64,000 bases of DNA, taken from positions 717,024 to 781,023 of the forward strand of contig JAPLSA010000017.1 in the NCBI GenBank assembly GCA_026398815.1. The letters run 5' to 3'. The first letter of the stretch is position 1; every line of letters starts with the position of its first letter. This DNA is from Gammaproteobacteria bacterium (GTDB lineage Bacteria > Pseudomonadota > Gammaproteobacteria > Nevskiales > Nevskiaceae). Below are positions 1 through 9,096 of the stretch, in pieces. The position numbers and the translations under genes were made by a program. The notes under the pieces are model-generated. The model did no database searches. It saw only the letters and a program-made list of their open reading frames with translations, and was not told where the DNA came from.

Positions 1-414
1 CGGACGCTGATCGCCAACGCCCGGCGCTGGCGCAAGGCGCTGGGCGGCGGACTGCGCCAGGCCGGCTTCTATGCAGCGGCTGGCCTGTATGCGCTGGAAC
101 ATCACGTAGCAAGGCTGGCCGAGGATCACGCCAACGCCGCGCGTCTGGCCGCCGGGCTGACAGCGCTGGGGCTGGCGGTCGAACCGGTGCAGACCAACAT
201 CGTGTTCTTCAGCCTTGCGGAAGAAGACCTGCCGGCGCTGCGGGCGCAGTTGCACGCCGGTGGCGTGCTCGCCAGTCTCGGCCCGCGTACCCGGCTGGTC
301 ACCCATCTGGACATTTCCCGTCAGCAGGTCGAGCAGGTACTGGCCGTCTTTGGCGACTACTACGCTCACCGCCGCCAGACAACATCGTCCCACCCATTGC
401 AGGACCACTCGTGA
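1..414 (+). CDS. ltaE: Low-specificity L-threonine aldolase, C-terminal part
   Basis: The gene enters from the left edge, and about 137 C-terminal residues are visible in frame 1. The stretch [16 protein letters not shown] near the start matches the conserved segment just after the PLP lysine in threonine aldolases (PLP enzymes that cleave L-threonine or L-allo-threonine to glycine and acetaldehyde). The rest fits the small C-terminal domain of the aspartate aminotransferase fold. The TGA stop at 412-414 overlaps the GTG start of astB (GTGA), so the two are probably translationally coupled. The PLP lysine itself lies outside the window. The family call is good; exact substrate specificity is inferred. 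Confidence 0.85.
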   Translation, partial: RTLIANARRWRKALGGGLRQAGFYAAAGLYALEHHVARLAEDHANAARLAAGLTALGLAVEPVQTNIVFFSLAEEDLPALRAQLHAGGVLASLGPRTRLVTHLDISRQQVEQVLAVFGDYYAHRRQTTSSHPLQDHS

Positions 415-1775
415 ACCCCGATTCGGAGCGCAACACCGCAGCCGCCACCATCGAAGCGAACTTCGATGGCCTGGTCGGGCCAACCCACAACTACGCGGGT
501 CTGGCGCAGGGCAATCAGGCGGCGGCGAAGAATGCCGAGCAACCGTCGAACCCGAAGGCAGCAGCATTGCAGGGCCTGGCCAAGATGCAGGCGCTGGCGC
601 GGCTCGGGCTGGCGCAGGGCGTGCTGCCACCGCAGGAGCGGCCGCACATTCCGACCTTGAAACAGCTTGGCTTCGACGGCCGCGAAGCCGACGTGCTGAA
701 GCGCGTCCATCGCGATGCCCCGCAGCTGCTGGCCGCCATGTCCTCGGCCTCGTCGATGTGGACCGCCAACGCCGCCACCGTCTCGCCAGGCGCCGACACC
801 GCCGACGGCCGGGTGCACTTCACACCGGCCAATCTGGCGACCCACCTGCATCGCTCGATCGAACCGGTGGTGACCGGCCGAGCGCTGGCGACGATCTTTC
901 GCGACGAGCATCACTTCGTTCACCACGCGCCACTGCCGTCCACCCCGCAGATGGGCGACGAAGGCGCGGCCAACCACACGCGCCTGTGCGCCGAGCATGG
1001 CCGTCACGGGCTGGAACTGTTCGTCTACGGTGCCGGCGGTGACAAGGAACCGAAACCGGCGGTGCATCCGGCGCGCCAGAGCCGTGCCGCCGGCGAAGCG
1101 ATTGCCCGGCTGCACCGACTCGATCCGGATCATGTTCACCACGCCCAGCAGCAGCCATCGGCGATCGACGCTGGCGTGTTCCACAACGACGTCATCGCGG
1201 TCGGCAACCAGCACGTGCTGCTGCATCACGAGTCGGCATTCGTCGATGCCCAGGCCATCCGGGACTGGGCCAGGCGCCGCCTGCGCGGCCGCGATCCGGT
1301 CTTCATCGAGATCAAGGCCCGCGAACTGAGCGTCGATGCAGCCATCGGCAGCTACCTGTTCAACAGCCAGCTGGTGACGATGCCGGACGGCAGCATGCGT
1401 CTGTTCTGCGCGCTTGAATGCCAGGAGCAGGAAGCGGTCTGGGCGACGATCCAGCGGATCATCGACGCGCCGGACAATCCGATCACCGGTGCCGAGGTAT
1501 TCGACCTGCGCCAGAGCATGCGCAACGGCGGCGGCCCGGCCTGTCTGCGCCTGCGCGTGGTACTGGACGCAGCGCAGGCCGCCGCCGTCAACCCGAAGGT
1601 GTGGATCGACGAGCCGCTGGCGGCGCGTCTGGAGGACTGGATCGGCAAGCACTACCGCGACCGGCTGGTGCTGGCCGATCTTGCCGATCCGCAGTTGCTG
1701 GATGCGTCCCGCTGCGCTCTTGATGAGCTGACGCAGTTGCTCGGTCTCGGCAGCCTCTACGACTTCCAGCGCTAG
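411..1775 (+). CDS. astB: N-succinylarginine dihydrolase
   Basis: AstB hydrolyses N2-succinylarginine to N2-succinylornithine, CO2 and two ammonia, the second step of the cytoplasmic arginine succinyltransferase pathway. The 454-residue protein has the family hallmark [14 protein letters not shown] near residue 18. The guanidine-hydrolase catalytic residues are present at the expected spacing: E184 in [10 protein letters not shown]258 in [11 protein letters not shown] and C378 in [12 protein letters not shown]. The spacings (74 and 120) are close to those of E. coli Glu174, His248 and Cys365. It starts with GTG, overlapping the preceding stop codon by four bases. The other ast genes are not in the window, so the usual astCADBE order is not seen here. 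Confidence 0.96.
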   Translation: MNPDSERNTAAATIEANFDGLVGPTHNYAGLAQGNQAAAKNAEQPSNPKAAALQGLAKMQALARLGLAQGVLPPQERPHIPTLKQLGFDGREADVLKRVHRDAPQLLAAMSSASSMWTANAATVSPGADTADGRVHFTPANLATHLHRSIEPVVTGRALATIFRDEHHFVHHAPLPSTPQMGDEGAANHTRLCAEHGRHGLELFVYGAGGDKEPKPAVHPARQSRAAGEAIARLHRLDPDHVHHAQQQPSAIDAGVFHNDVIAVGNQHVLLHHESAFVDAQAIRDWARRRLRGRDPVFIEIKARELSVDAAIGSYLFNSQLVTMPDGSMRLFCALECQEQEAVWATIQRIIDAPDNPITGAEVFDLRQSMRNGGGPACLRLRVVLDAAQAAAVNPKVWIDEPLAARLEDWIGKHYRDRLVLADLADPQLLDASRCALDELTQLLGLGSLYDFQR

Positions 1776-1792
1776 CGATCCACTCGCGCAGA

Positions 1793-1814
1793 CCGGAGCC
1801 GAACAAAGCTCCGG
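1793..1814. terminator. Hairpin between convergent genes
   Basis: A perfect 7-bp inverted repeat, CCGGAGC / GCTCCGG, with an 8-nt loop lies in the 54-bp gap between the astB stop and the stop of the convergent giant hydrolase gene. There is no long T-run, so it may be a weak bidirectional terminator or only a transcript-end hairpin. Confidence 0.45.
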
Positions 1815-1829
1815 CCTGCGCGGCGGCTC

Positions 1830-4800
1830 CTATGGCGCCGGCGGGGTCTGAATCGACGGGAGGATGCCAATCCTGTTCAGGAACTCCAGTTCCTGAGCGC
1901 GCGACTCCTCCGACTTGCCTGGGGAATTCGGCCAGTCGTGTCCGAGGCCGGCAATGTTCACGAAATCGCAAGTCCGACCCAGCGCGCGAATCGAGGTGCA
2001 CAGGCGCAGATTCGCATTCTCTGCGAAGACGATGTCTCCATCGGCATGGAAGATCAGGTACGGAGGCAGATTGCGTTCGATGCCGCGCTCCGGACTGATC
2101 GAATCGACAAACTCGCCGAACCGGTCCAGCTGCGATTGAGCCAATTGGCTATCCGGTGCAGTTGAACTCACGCCGGAGCGCAACACGACCGCCCCCACTC
2201 GCGACAGCGGGTTGTTTCGGTACGAGGTTGTGACGGGCGGCTCCAGGAGCGATGCCCAAACCGCATTGCCGCCTCCGGAACTGGTCCCTGTAACAACGAT
2301 TCGAGTCGGATCGATACCCAGTTGCGCAGCATTTTCCTGAGCCCAACGCACGACCTTGCGAACGTCATCCGCATGCACGTAGGCATAAGTGCCGAAGCGC
2401 TCGTTCACACGTTGATCAGGAGAAATGACAACCATGCCCTGGTCAGTTGCCCAATACCGCGACCGTGACTGAGGCAAGCCACCGCGCGCCCAACCGCCTC
2501 CACTCCAGTCGATGTACGCAGCCCTGCGATCGCCCGCTTGCAGGCCCGGCGGATTGAACACGAACGCCCGTACCGGCACCACCGCGTCTGTCCGGATGAC
2601 ATAGCTGGTGGAAGCGCCTGAAACCACAGTCGGCGTGTTCGCCACCGGATCAATGACGGTCGACAAGGTCAGCGTCGAACTGGCGTTGCCGAGACGAAGC
2701 GTCACAGCCGCGCTGGCCGAGTAAGTGGTCGGCATGACGAATCGGACAACGATGCTGTCGCCTTCGTTGACGGTGCCGGCAGCCGCAGTGAACGCCCCCC
2801 CGTTGATGTTGTAGAAGCCGTTGGTCACCGACACTGCCGTCGGACCCGTCGAATTGCTGACCACGACCGGCTGGGTGAACTGCACCGTTCCCGGCAACAC
2901 CAACGCCCCCGAGTAGGTCGATGCGGGCGCCAGCGTGAATCTGTTCGGCCGCGTCGGCGACGACGCGGTACGAACAGGCCAGTTGATCGTGCCACCGCCA
3001 ATGGTGATGTCGACCGAGTAGGTGCGTCCGTAATCAGGCCCCGTCAGCACGCGGACTCGCAGGATGTCGCCCGGCGTAGCAACCCCCTGATCACCGGTGT
3101 ATGGCCCGCCATTCAGACTGTAGCTGTAGGGCGCGTTGATCGAGATCGGCACGACGACGTTGACGCCACTGACAGGTATCGGCGGCGACACGACTTCGCT
3201 GTTGATCGGTGCGGAGCGCACATCCGGGAACCGAAGCTGATCGACAAGGGTGTCGACCGGCGCCTGTGTGGTCACCGACCACGACGTGCTGTAGCTCCCG
3301 ACCGTCACCGTCGCAGTACGGATATCACCGATCAGCGGTCCCGCCGTCACCAGCAGGCGCAGCGTGTCGCCATTGCGAACCACGCCCGTCGTACCGGTGA
3401 AGGGAACACCGTTGACGCTGAACATTCCACCGCTGATCTGGACACGGCCCGGGCTGACGAGACCGGAAATCGTCACCGGTTCGCTGATGGTGCCAAGCAA
3501 GGTGAATGCCGTGGCCGGGGCGAAACTGAATGCGGCAGGTGCCGCCAGGCCGTTCGCCTCGAACGTCAGGAAGGTGGCGGATACGTCGCCAATGGTGAGC
3601 ACCGCTCCCGTCGCGTCCTGCTCGGCGAATCCCGACGAGATAGCCACGACATCTCCAGCGACGACCGTCCCGGCCAGCATCGTCCACGGACCACCATTGA
3701 CCCGGTAGGCGCCGCGGGAAATCGAGATTGGAGTGGCTGTGTTGATGCCGGCGACCGTAATCGCGTTGCTGGTACTCGCAGTGAACGGCAACACGTTGAA
3801 CGCCGGCTGGAACTCGAACGCATCCGGATGCTGGTCGGCTGCAAGCGTTTCGACGGCGTAAGTCGAGCTGACATCCCCGACCGTCAGCGTGACGCTGGTG
3901 GTCACGCCGAAGTCGGCCGCGGACTGCAGTTGCACATCGACGATGTCGCCGCTGACGACCGACCCCACCGCCATCGTCCGAGGCTGACCATTGATGCTGT
4001 AGGTGCCACCACCGGTGATTGAGATCGGGACTGGCACGTTGATGCCGCGTACTTGCACCGGCAGGCTCGTATAGGTCGTCGAACGGGTCGCGCCAAAAAT
4101 GTTCGTAAACACCGCCAGTGGGTCCGGCTGGTTGTCCGCCACGAAGGCGCGTGTCGTCACCACGAACGCAGCCTGTACTCCGCCAATGTCGAGAGTGGCC
4201 TGCGCTGAAGTCGTGAAGCCGGGCGACGCCGTCACGCGAACCGCCACGAGGTCGCCGTTGCGGACCACCGACGCGACCGCCGAGAACGGCCCGTTGTTGA
4301 TGCTGTAGCTACCGCCCACGACGCTGATCGGCGACTCCACGTTGATGCCGCTGACCGTGATGTTGTCGCTGGTCTGCTCGGAGCTTGGCTCGACTTCGGT
4401 ACGAGGCGCGAAGCTGAATGCGTCCGGCGTGCTGTCGGCCACCAACGATGCCGTGGTCACCCGGAACTCCGCGCTGATGCCGCCGACGGTCAAAGTCGCC
4501 GTACTCGTGGTGCTGCCGGTGAATGGCGCCAGCAGTTGCACCGTCACCACATCACCTGCGCGAACCGTGCCGGAATTGCCGGAATACGGGCCGCCATTGA
4601 CGTTGTAAAGCCCGCCGGTCACCGATATCAGCGATGCGGTATCGATTCCCGTGATCGTGACTGCGTTGCTGGTCTGCGTGGTTCCCGGAGTGACATCGGT
4701 CAGCGGTGCAAAACTGAAGGCGTCCGGCACGCTGTCTCCGGCTGCCGCCGTCGTCACCGAGAACGTCGCAGAAACGTCGCCGATCGTCAGCGTCGCGACG

Positions 4801-7418
4801 CTGGTCGTGTTCGGCGCGCTGGCTGCCGTCAGTTGCACACGCACCGACTGGCCGGCCGTCACCGTGCCGGGCGCAGCGGTGAAGGGGCCGCTGTTGATGC
4901 TGTAGCTGCCGCCGGTCACCGAGATCGGCGTTGCAGTATTGATTCCGGTCACCACGATCGCGGCGCTGGTCTCGACACTACCCTGCGCGGCGTTGGTGGC
5001 AGGCGGGAACGAGAACGGATCCGGAGACCGATCGCCGTCGTCGTCGATGATGGTGCCAGTGGCCATGCTGCGGCCCAGCGTCGTTCCGCTGGAAGGTGCG
5101 CTGAGCGTCACGAAGAAGGTTTCGTCTTCTTCGATCACGGTGTCACCACGAACGCTCAGTGCAACGCTCTTGCTGGTTTCGCCAGGCGCAAAGCTGGCGG
5201 AAGCAGACCCGCCGTTGTAGTCGCTACCGGAGGTGGCGGTGCCATTGGTGGTGGTCGCGCGGACGCTGGTTGTCGTCGTCGCAGGCGGATTGAGCGTGAT
5301 CACGAAGACGATGTTGCGGGTGCCGGAATTCCCTTCGACGACCGAGGCATCGGCGATGCTGAAGGTCGGCGTTGCAGCATCGTCATTGACGATCGTGATC
5401 GCGCCCTGGCTCTTCGCCAGCGTCGCGCCACTTGCGCTGCTCAGGTTCACCAGCACCGTCTCGTCCGACTCGAATACCGTGTCGCCGACGATCCCGATGC
5501 TCACCGGCTGGCTCGTCACCCCCGGTGCAAACGTCAGCGTCCCGCTCGCCGCCACGTAGTCGCTGCCCGAGGTCGCCGTCCCGTCCGCCGTCGCGTACGA
5601 CACCGTCACCGTGCTCGCACTTGCCGACGACAGGCTCACCGTCAGCACTGCCTGCTGCGTCCCGCTGTTCCCTTCCGTCACGCTGATGTCGTTGATGCTC
5701 ACCGTCGGCGCTGCGGTCGTCACCACAAAGTCCGCGCTCACGCCGCCGATCGTCAACGTCGCCGTCGTCGTCGCAGCCGCCGTGTTCGACGCCGTCTGCT
5801 GCACTCGCACCGTCTGACCCACCGTCACCGTGCCCGACGTCGTCATGAACGCGCCGCCGTTGATGCTGTACTCACCGCCCGACACCGATATCGGGCTCGC
5901 TGCGTTGATCCCGCTTACCGTGATCGCGTTGCTCGTCTGCACGCTGCCCAAGGCCGCCCCCGTCACCGGCGCAAAACTGAACCCGTCAGGCGTCGTGTCC
6001 GTGCCAACGTCGTCGTTCAGAATCGTGACGATGCCCTGGCCTCGGTCGATCGTCGCGCCGACCGGAGCACTCAGGTTGACGAAGAAGGTTTCGTCTTCTT
6101 CAACCAGAGTGTCGCCATTCACATTGAACGACTGAGTCCTGCTGATTTCACCCGGCGCGAATGTCGTCGCGCCGGTACGGGCGACGTAGTCGCTGCCCGC
6201 TGTCGCCGTGCCGTTTGCCGTCGCGAAGCGCACCGTCACCGTCTGGCTCGAAGGGGCCGACAACCGGATCGTGAGGCGGGCTGCCACGGTTCCGCTGTTC
6301 CCTTCCGTCACGCTGATGTCGTTGATGCTCACCGTCGGCAGGTTGCTGTCGTCGTTGACGATCGTGATCGCACCCTGGCTCTTCGCCAGCGTCGCGCCAC
6401 TCGCGCTGCTCAGGTTCACCAGCACCGTCTCGTCCGACTCGAACACCGTGTCGCCCACGATCCCGATGCTCACCGGCTGGCTCGTCACACCCGGCGCAAA
6501 CGTCAGCGTCCCACTCGCCGACACATAGTCGCTGCCCGAGGTCGCCGTCCCGTCCGCCGTCGCATACGACACCGTCACCGTGTTCGCGCTCGACGACGAC
6601 AGGCTCACCGTCAGTACCGCCTGCTGCGTCCCGCTGTTCCCTTCCGTCACACTGATGTCGTTGATGCTCACCGTCGGCGCTGCGGTCGTCACCACAAAGT
6701 CCGCGCTCACGCCGCCGATCGTCAGCGTCGCCGTCGTCGTCGCAGCCGCCGTGTTCGACGCCGTCTGCTGCACTCGCACCGTCTGACCCACCGTCACCGT
6801 GCCCGATGTCGTCACGAACGCGCCGCCGTTGATGCTGTACGCGCCGCCCGTCACCGATATCGGGCTCGCTGCGTTGATCCCGCTTACCGTGATCGCGTTG
6901 CTCGTCTGCACGCTGCCCAAGGCCGCGCCCGTCACCGGCGCAAAGCTGAATGCGTCTGGTGTCGTGTCCGTGCCAACGTCGTCGTTCAGAATCGTGCCGG
7001 TCGCCTGCGTCCGACCCAACACGGCGCCGCCGGTCGGGTTGCTCAGCGTCACAAAGAAGGTTTCGTCAGGCTCGAAATCGGTATCGCCACGAATGCCGAC
7101 GTTGCCGATCTTGCTCGTCTCGCCAGGCGCAAAAGTCACCGTCAGCGCACCGCCGTTGTAGTCCGAGCCGCTCGTCGCCGTCCCGTTCGACGTCGTCGCG
7201 CGCACCGTCACCGTCACCGTCGCCGCACGACTCAACGTCACCGTGAATGGCAGGTTCTTCGTCCCGCTATTCCCTTCCAGCGTCGACGCGTCCGCAATAC
7301 TTACCGTCAGCGCGGCCTGCGCCTGCGCGGTAGCTGGAACCAGGCCGCTCGCCATCAGCAAGGCGATGAAGGCGAACTGGACGAATGAGCGACCTGCGAG
7401 GAACTTGCTGAACTTCAT
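1830..7418 (-). CDS. Giant exported Calx-beta / ~100-residue repeat protein with C-terminal alpha/beta hydrolase (paralogue 1)
   Basis: The protein has 1862 residues. Residues 1-35 form a Sec signal peptide (hydrophobic core FAFIALLMASGLV, likely cleavage after AQAQA). Five Calx-beta domains (about 36-148, 246-359, 359-473, 569-683, 683-796) carry the EGNSGT, GTATSGSDY and DETFFV..NDD signatures. They are mixed with ten copies of a ~100-residue repeat of the pattern TPDAFSFAP...ISVTGG.YSINGG.F...G.V..G..V...ATLTIGG. Residues ~1592-1862 are an alpha/beta hydrolase: GGG oxyanion-type loop (WSGGGW), nucleophile S1713 in GTSSG, D1795 in HADGD and H1827 in GLGHDW. An ester or carbohydrate-ester hydrolase held out by an adhesive stalk is plausible; the substrate is unknown. 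Two paralogues lie at 21580-25551 and 25885-29466. Confidence 0.85.
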   Translation of the reverse strand: MKFSKFLAGRSFVQFAFIALLMASGLVPATAQAQAALTVSIADASTLEGNSGTKNLPFTVTLSRAATVTVTVRATTSNGTATSGSDYNGGALTVTFAPGETSKIGNVGIRGDTDFEPDETFFVTLSNPTGGAVLGRTQATGTILNDDVGTDTTPDAFSFAPVTGAALGSVQTSNAITVSGINAASPISVTGGAYSINGGAFVTTSGTVTVGQTVRVQQTASNTAAATTTATLTIGGVSADFVVTTAAPTVSINDISVTEGNSGTQQAVLTVSLSSSSANTVTVSYATADGTATSGSDYVSASGTLTFAPGVTSQPVSIGIVGDTVFESDETVLVNLSSASGATLAKSQGAITIVNDDSNLPTVSINDISVTEGNSGTVAARLTIRLSAPSSQTVTVRFATANGTATAGSDYVARTGATTFAPGEISRTQSFNVNGDTLVEEDETFFVNLSAPVGATIDRGQGIVTILNDDVGTDTTPDGFSFAPVTGAALGSVQTSNAITVSGINAASPISVSGGEYSINGGAFMTTSGTVTVGQTVRVQQTASNTAAATTTATLTIGGVSADFVVTTAAPTVSINDISVTEGNSGTQQAVLTVSLSSASASTVTVSYATADGTATSGSDYVAASGTLTFAPGVTSQPVSIGIVGDTVFESDETVLVNLSSASGATLAKSQGAITIVNDDAATPTFSIADASVVEGNSGTRNIVFVITLNPPATTTTSVRATTTNGTATSGSDYNGGSASASFAPGETSKSVALSVRGDTVIEEDETFFVTLSAPSSGTTLGRSMATGTIIDDDGDRSPDPFSFPPATNAAQGSVETSAAIVVTGINTATPISVTGGSYSINSGPFTAAPGTVTAGQSVRVQLTAASAPNTTSVATLTIGDVSATFSVTTAAAGDSVPDAFSFAPLTDVTPGTTQTSNAVTITGIDTASLISVTGGLYNVNGGPYSGNSGTVRAGDVVTVQLLAPFTGSTTSTATLTVGGISAEFRVTTASLVADSTPDAFSFAPRTEVEPSSEQTSDNITVSGINVESPISVVGGSYSINNGPFSAVASVVRNGDLVAVRVTASPGFTTSAQATLDIGGVQAAFVVTTRAFVADNQPDPLAVFTNIFGATRSTTYTSLPVQVRGINVPVPISITGGGTYSINGQPRTMAVGSVVSGDIVDVQLQSAADFGVTTSVTLTVGDVSSTYAVETLAADQHPDAFEFQPAFNVLPFTASTSNAITVAGINTATPISISRGAYRVNGGPWTMLAGTVVAGDVVAISSGFAEQDATGAVLTIGDVSATFLTFEANGLAAPAAFSFAPATAFTLLGTISEPVTISGLVSPGRVQISGGMFSVNGVPFTGTTGVVRNGDTLRLLVTAGPLIGDIRTATVTVGSYSTSWSVTTQAPVDTLVDQLRFPDVRSAPINSEVVSPPIPVSGVNVVVPISINAPYSYSLNGGPYTGDQGVATPGDILRVRVLTGPDYGRTYSVDITIGGGTINWPVRTASSPTRPNRFTLAPASTYSGALVLPGTVQFTQPVVVSNSTGPTAVSVTNGFYNINGGAFTAAAGTVNEGDSIVVRFVMPTTYSASAAVTLRLGNASSTLTLSTVIDPVANTPTVVSGASTSYVIRTDAVVPVRAFVFNPPGLQAGDRRAAYIDWSGGGWARGGLPQSRSRYWATDQGMVVISPDQRVNERFGTYAYVHADDVRKVVRWAQENAAQLGIDPTRIVVTGTSSGGGNAVWASLLEPPVTTSYRNNPLSRVGAVVLRSGVSSTAPDSQLAQSQLDRFGEFVDSISPERGIERNLPPYLIFHADGDIVFAENANLRLCTSIRALGRTCDFVNIAGLGHDWPNSPGKSEESRAQELEFLNRIGILPSIQTPPAP
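5390..7001 (-). repeat. Internal segmental duplication, offset 969 bp
   Basis: About 640 bp at 5390-6032 recurs nearly unchanged at 6359-7001, a shift of exactly 969 bp (323 codons, in frame). The unit encodes one Calx-beta domain and one ~100-residue repeat. Synonymous differences are few compared with other repeats of the same protein, which indicates recent unequal recombination or gene conversion. Confidence 0.85.
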
Positions 7419-7447
7419 TACGGCACTCGGTGGCGGACGGCGAGTGG

Positions 7448-7476
7448 CAGATCAGGGCACGAACGACCCTGATCTG
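7448..7476. promoter_or_regulatory. 10-bp perfect inverted repeat in leader of giant hydrolase 1
   Basis: CAGATCAGGG and CCCTGATCTG are separated by 9 nt and lie 30 bases upstream of the ATG at 7418, downstream of the predicted promoter. It could be a repressor operator or an mRNA leader hairpin. A related palindrome, CCTGATCAGG, lies upstream of the second paralogue at 25673-25682. Confidence 0.5.
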
Positions 7477-7512
7477 AGTCAAGTCTCAATGGTGGACTAT
7501 TAATGTCAATTA

Positions 7513-7541
7513 ATCGTAAATCTGGCCTGTTTTTTCGACAA
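7513..7541 (-). promoter_or_regulatory. Candidate sigma70 promoter for giant hydrolase 1
   Basis: On the minus strand TTGTCG (7541-7536) is followed after 17 bp by TACGAT (7518-7513). Each box matches four of six consensus bases. It sits in the only AT-rich stretch upstream of the gene, about 95 bp before the start codon. Confidence 0.45.
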
Positions 7542-7737
7542 GCCGAAAGCGCAAAAGCCGGCAAATCCGGTTGTCAGCGTGATTCAGGTCCGCTATGCGC
7601 CGAAACAGGGCATATCAACCCCGCCGCCGCCGGCCGGAGTGGATGCCCTCACGGTGCTGACCCAAAGTTCAGAGGTGGGTAGCGGCCGCCAGCGAAAATC
7701 CTTGAGCGGCTGCGTCTGAACGCCGCGCGTGGCGCCG

Positions 7738-8508
7738 TCAGTCCGCGCCGAGTGCCGGCAGCGCCCGTTCGAGAATCGCCCGCACCTTGGCCATGCTCAG
7801 GGCCAGCCAGTGCTCGATCTGGCCATGGATGTCGCCGCTGCCGATGCCCGGCGCCCAGTTGACGCTGACGGCAACGCAGGCATACGGCAGGTCCAGTTCG
7901 GCGGCCAGCGCTGCTTCCGGCATGCTGGTCATGCCGACCATGTCGCAGCCGTCCTGCTTGAGCCGGCGAATCTCGCCGGGCGACTCCAGGCGAGGCCCCT
8001 GGGTGACGGCCATGACGCCACCGTCGCGGGCCTCGACATTGGCGGCGCGTGCCGCCTCGATCAGCGCCCGGCGGACCGCCGGGGCATACGGCTGATTAAA
8101 CTCGATGTGCTTCAGACCACTGCCGGGCCGGCCGTCGAAATAGGTGTGCTCACGGCCCCAGGTGTAGTCGATCAGATCGTGGGGGATGGCCAGCGCGCCG
8201 GGTGCAAACCAGCCGGCGATGGCGCCGACGGCACCGATGGCGATGACCTGCTCGACACCCGCCTGCTTCAGCGCCCAGAGGTTGGCCCGGTAGTTGATCG
8301 CATGCGGCGGCAGCTTGTGGCCCTCGCCGTGGCGGGCCAGGAAGATCGCCTCGACACCGGCCACCGTGCCGTGCACCAGCGGCGCCGACGGCGCGCCATA
8401 CGGCGTGTCGGCCACCACCGATTCGATGACGTCCAGGCCCGGCCACTGATTCATGCCGGTACCGCCGATGACGGCGACCTTGGCGGGCTTGCGGGCAGCG
8501 GTAGTCAT
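7738..8508 (-). CDS. mtnP: MTA/MTI-type purine nucleoside phosphorylase
   Basis: This 256-residue trimeric-PNP-family protein phosphorolyses methylthio-purine nucleosides to free base and 5-methylthioribose-1-phosphate (purine and methionine salvage). Visible motifs are the phosphate loop GGTG (15-18), ARHGEGH (58-64), QGPRLES (170-176) and the MTSMPEA segment (193-199). The base-binding region reads VNWAPG (216-221), not the Asp-containing motif of adenine-specific MTA phosphorylases. With the nagZ neighbourhood also known for Pseudomonas methylthioinosine phosphorylase, MTI specificity is possible. I chose the ATG at 8508 because a longer frame would overlap hpt by 46 bp with no family homology. 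Confidence 0.88.
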   Translation of the reverse strand: MTTAARKPAKVAVIGGTGMNQWPGLDVIESVVADTPYGAPSAPLVHGTVAGVEAIFLARHGEGHKLPPHAINYRANLWALKQAGVEQVIAIGAVGAIAGWFAPGALAIPHDLIDYTWGREHTYFDGRPGSGLKHIEFNQPYAPAVRRALIEAARAANVEARDGGVMAVTQGPRLESPGEIRRLKQDGCDMVGMTSMPEAALAAELDLPYACVAVSVNWAPGIGSGDIHGQIEHWLALSMAKVRAILERALPALGAD

Positions 8509-8537
8509 GGGATGCGTCCGGGAATGTCGTTGGGAAA

Positions 8538-9092
8538 TCAGGCGCCGCGCAGTGCGTAGATCGCCGGCAGTTGCCGCCAGCACTCGTGGTAATCCATGCC
8601 GCAGCCGAAGACGTAGCGGTCGATCACGCTCAAGCCGATGAACTCCGCGTGAGCGCCAGCGGCGCGACGGTCGTGCAGCTTCTCGGCCAGCACGGCGACC
8701 TTCAGGCTCAGCGGCGCGAACTCGGCCAGCGCCTTGCGGATCGCCACCAGGGTATGGCCTTCGTCGAGGATGTCGTCGACCACCAGCACATGGCGGCCCT
8801 CGAGGATCGCCGGCGGCTGGCGCTTCCAGATCAGGCCGCCACCGGTCGTGGCCCCGCGGTAGCGAGTGGCGTGCAGGTAGTCCATCTGGAACGGAAAGCG
8901 CAGCCGGCGGGTGATTTCGGCGGTCGGGATCAGGCCGCCGTTCATCACGCAGAGGATCAGCGGCGCCCGATCCGCGTACTCGGCGGTGATCTCGGCAGCC
9001 AGCTTGTCGTAGGCGGCGGCCACTTCGGCCTCGTCGTGCAGGCAGTCGGCCTGGGCGAGCACGTTCAGGGCATCTGCGGTATCGAGGGACAT
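8538..9092 (-). CDS. hpt: Hypoxanthine-guanine phosphoribosyltransferase
   Basis: This cytoplasmic salvage enzyme converts hypoxanthine or guanine plus PRPP to IMP or GMP. The 184-residue protein carries the PRPP-binding signature VLVVDDILDEGHTL at 102-115 and the flexible-loop region around residues 70-90 (HATRYRG). It lies 4 bp after nagZ and 29 bp before the nucleoside phosphorylase. The phosphorylase would release the purine base that this enzyme reuses, so the two form a small salvage module. Confidence 0.93.
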   Translation of the reverse strand: MSLDTADALNVLAQADCLHDEAEVAAAYDKLAAEITAEYADRAPLILCVMNGGLIPTAEITRRLRFPFQMDYLHATRYRGATTGGGLIWKRQPPAILEGRHVLVVDDILDEGHTLVAIRKALAEFAPLSLKVAVLAEKLHDRRAAGAHAEFIGLSVIDRYVFGCGMDYHECWRQLPAIYALRGA

Positions 9093-9096
9093 CGGC

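Larger units (their letters stand above)
7419..7737. other. Intergenic region upstream of giant hydrolase 1
   Basis: These 319 bp contain no credible gene. The part next to the hydrolase start holds a 10-bp inverted repeat (7448-7476) and an AT-rich promoter-like stretch (about 7496-7541). The remainder to the mtnP stop is GC-rich and shows no clear signal. Confidence 0.6.

Noticed and set aside
4536..7388. A 950-codon open frame on the plus strand opposite giant hydrolase 1
   Set aside because: It is arginine/histidine-rich, has no domain or signal, and mirrors the repeats of the minus-strand gene; an effect of high GC and repetition.
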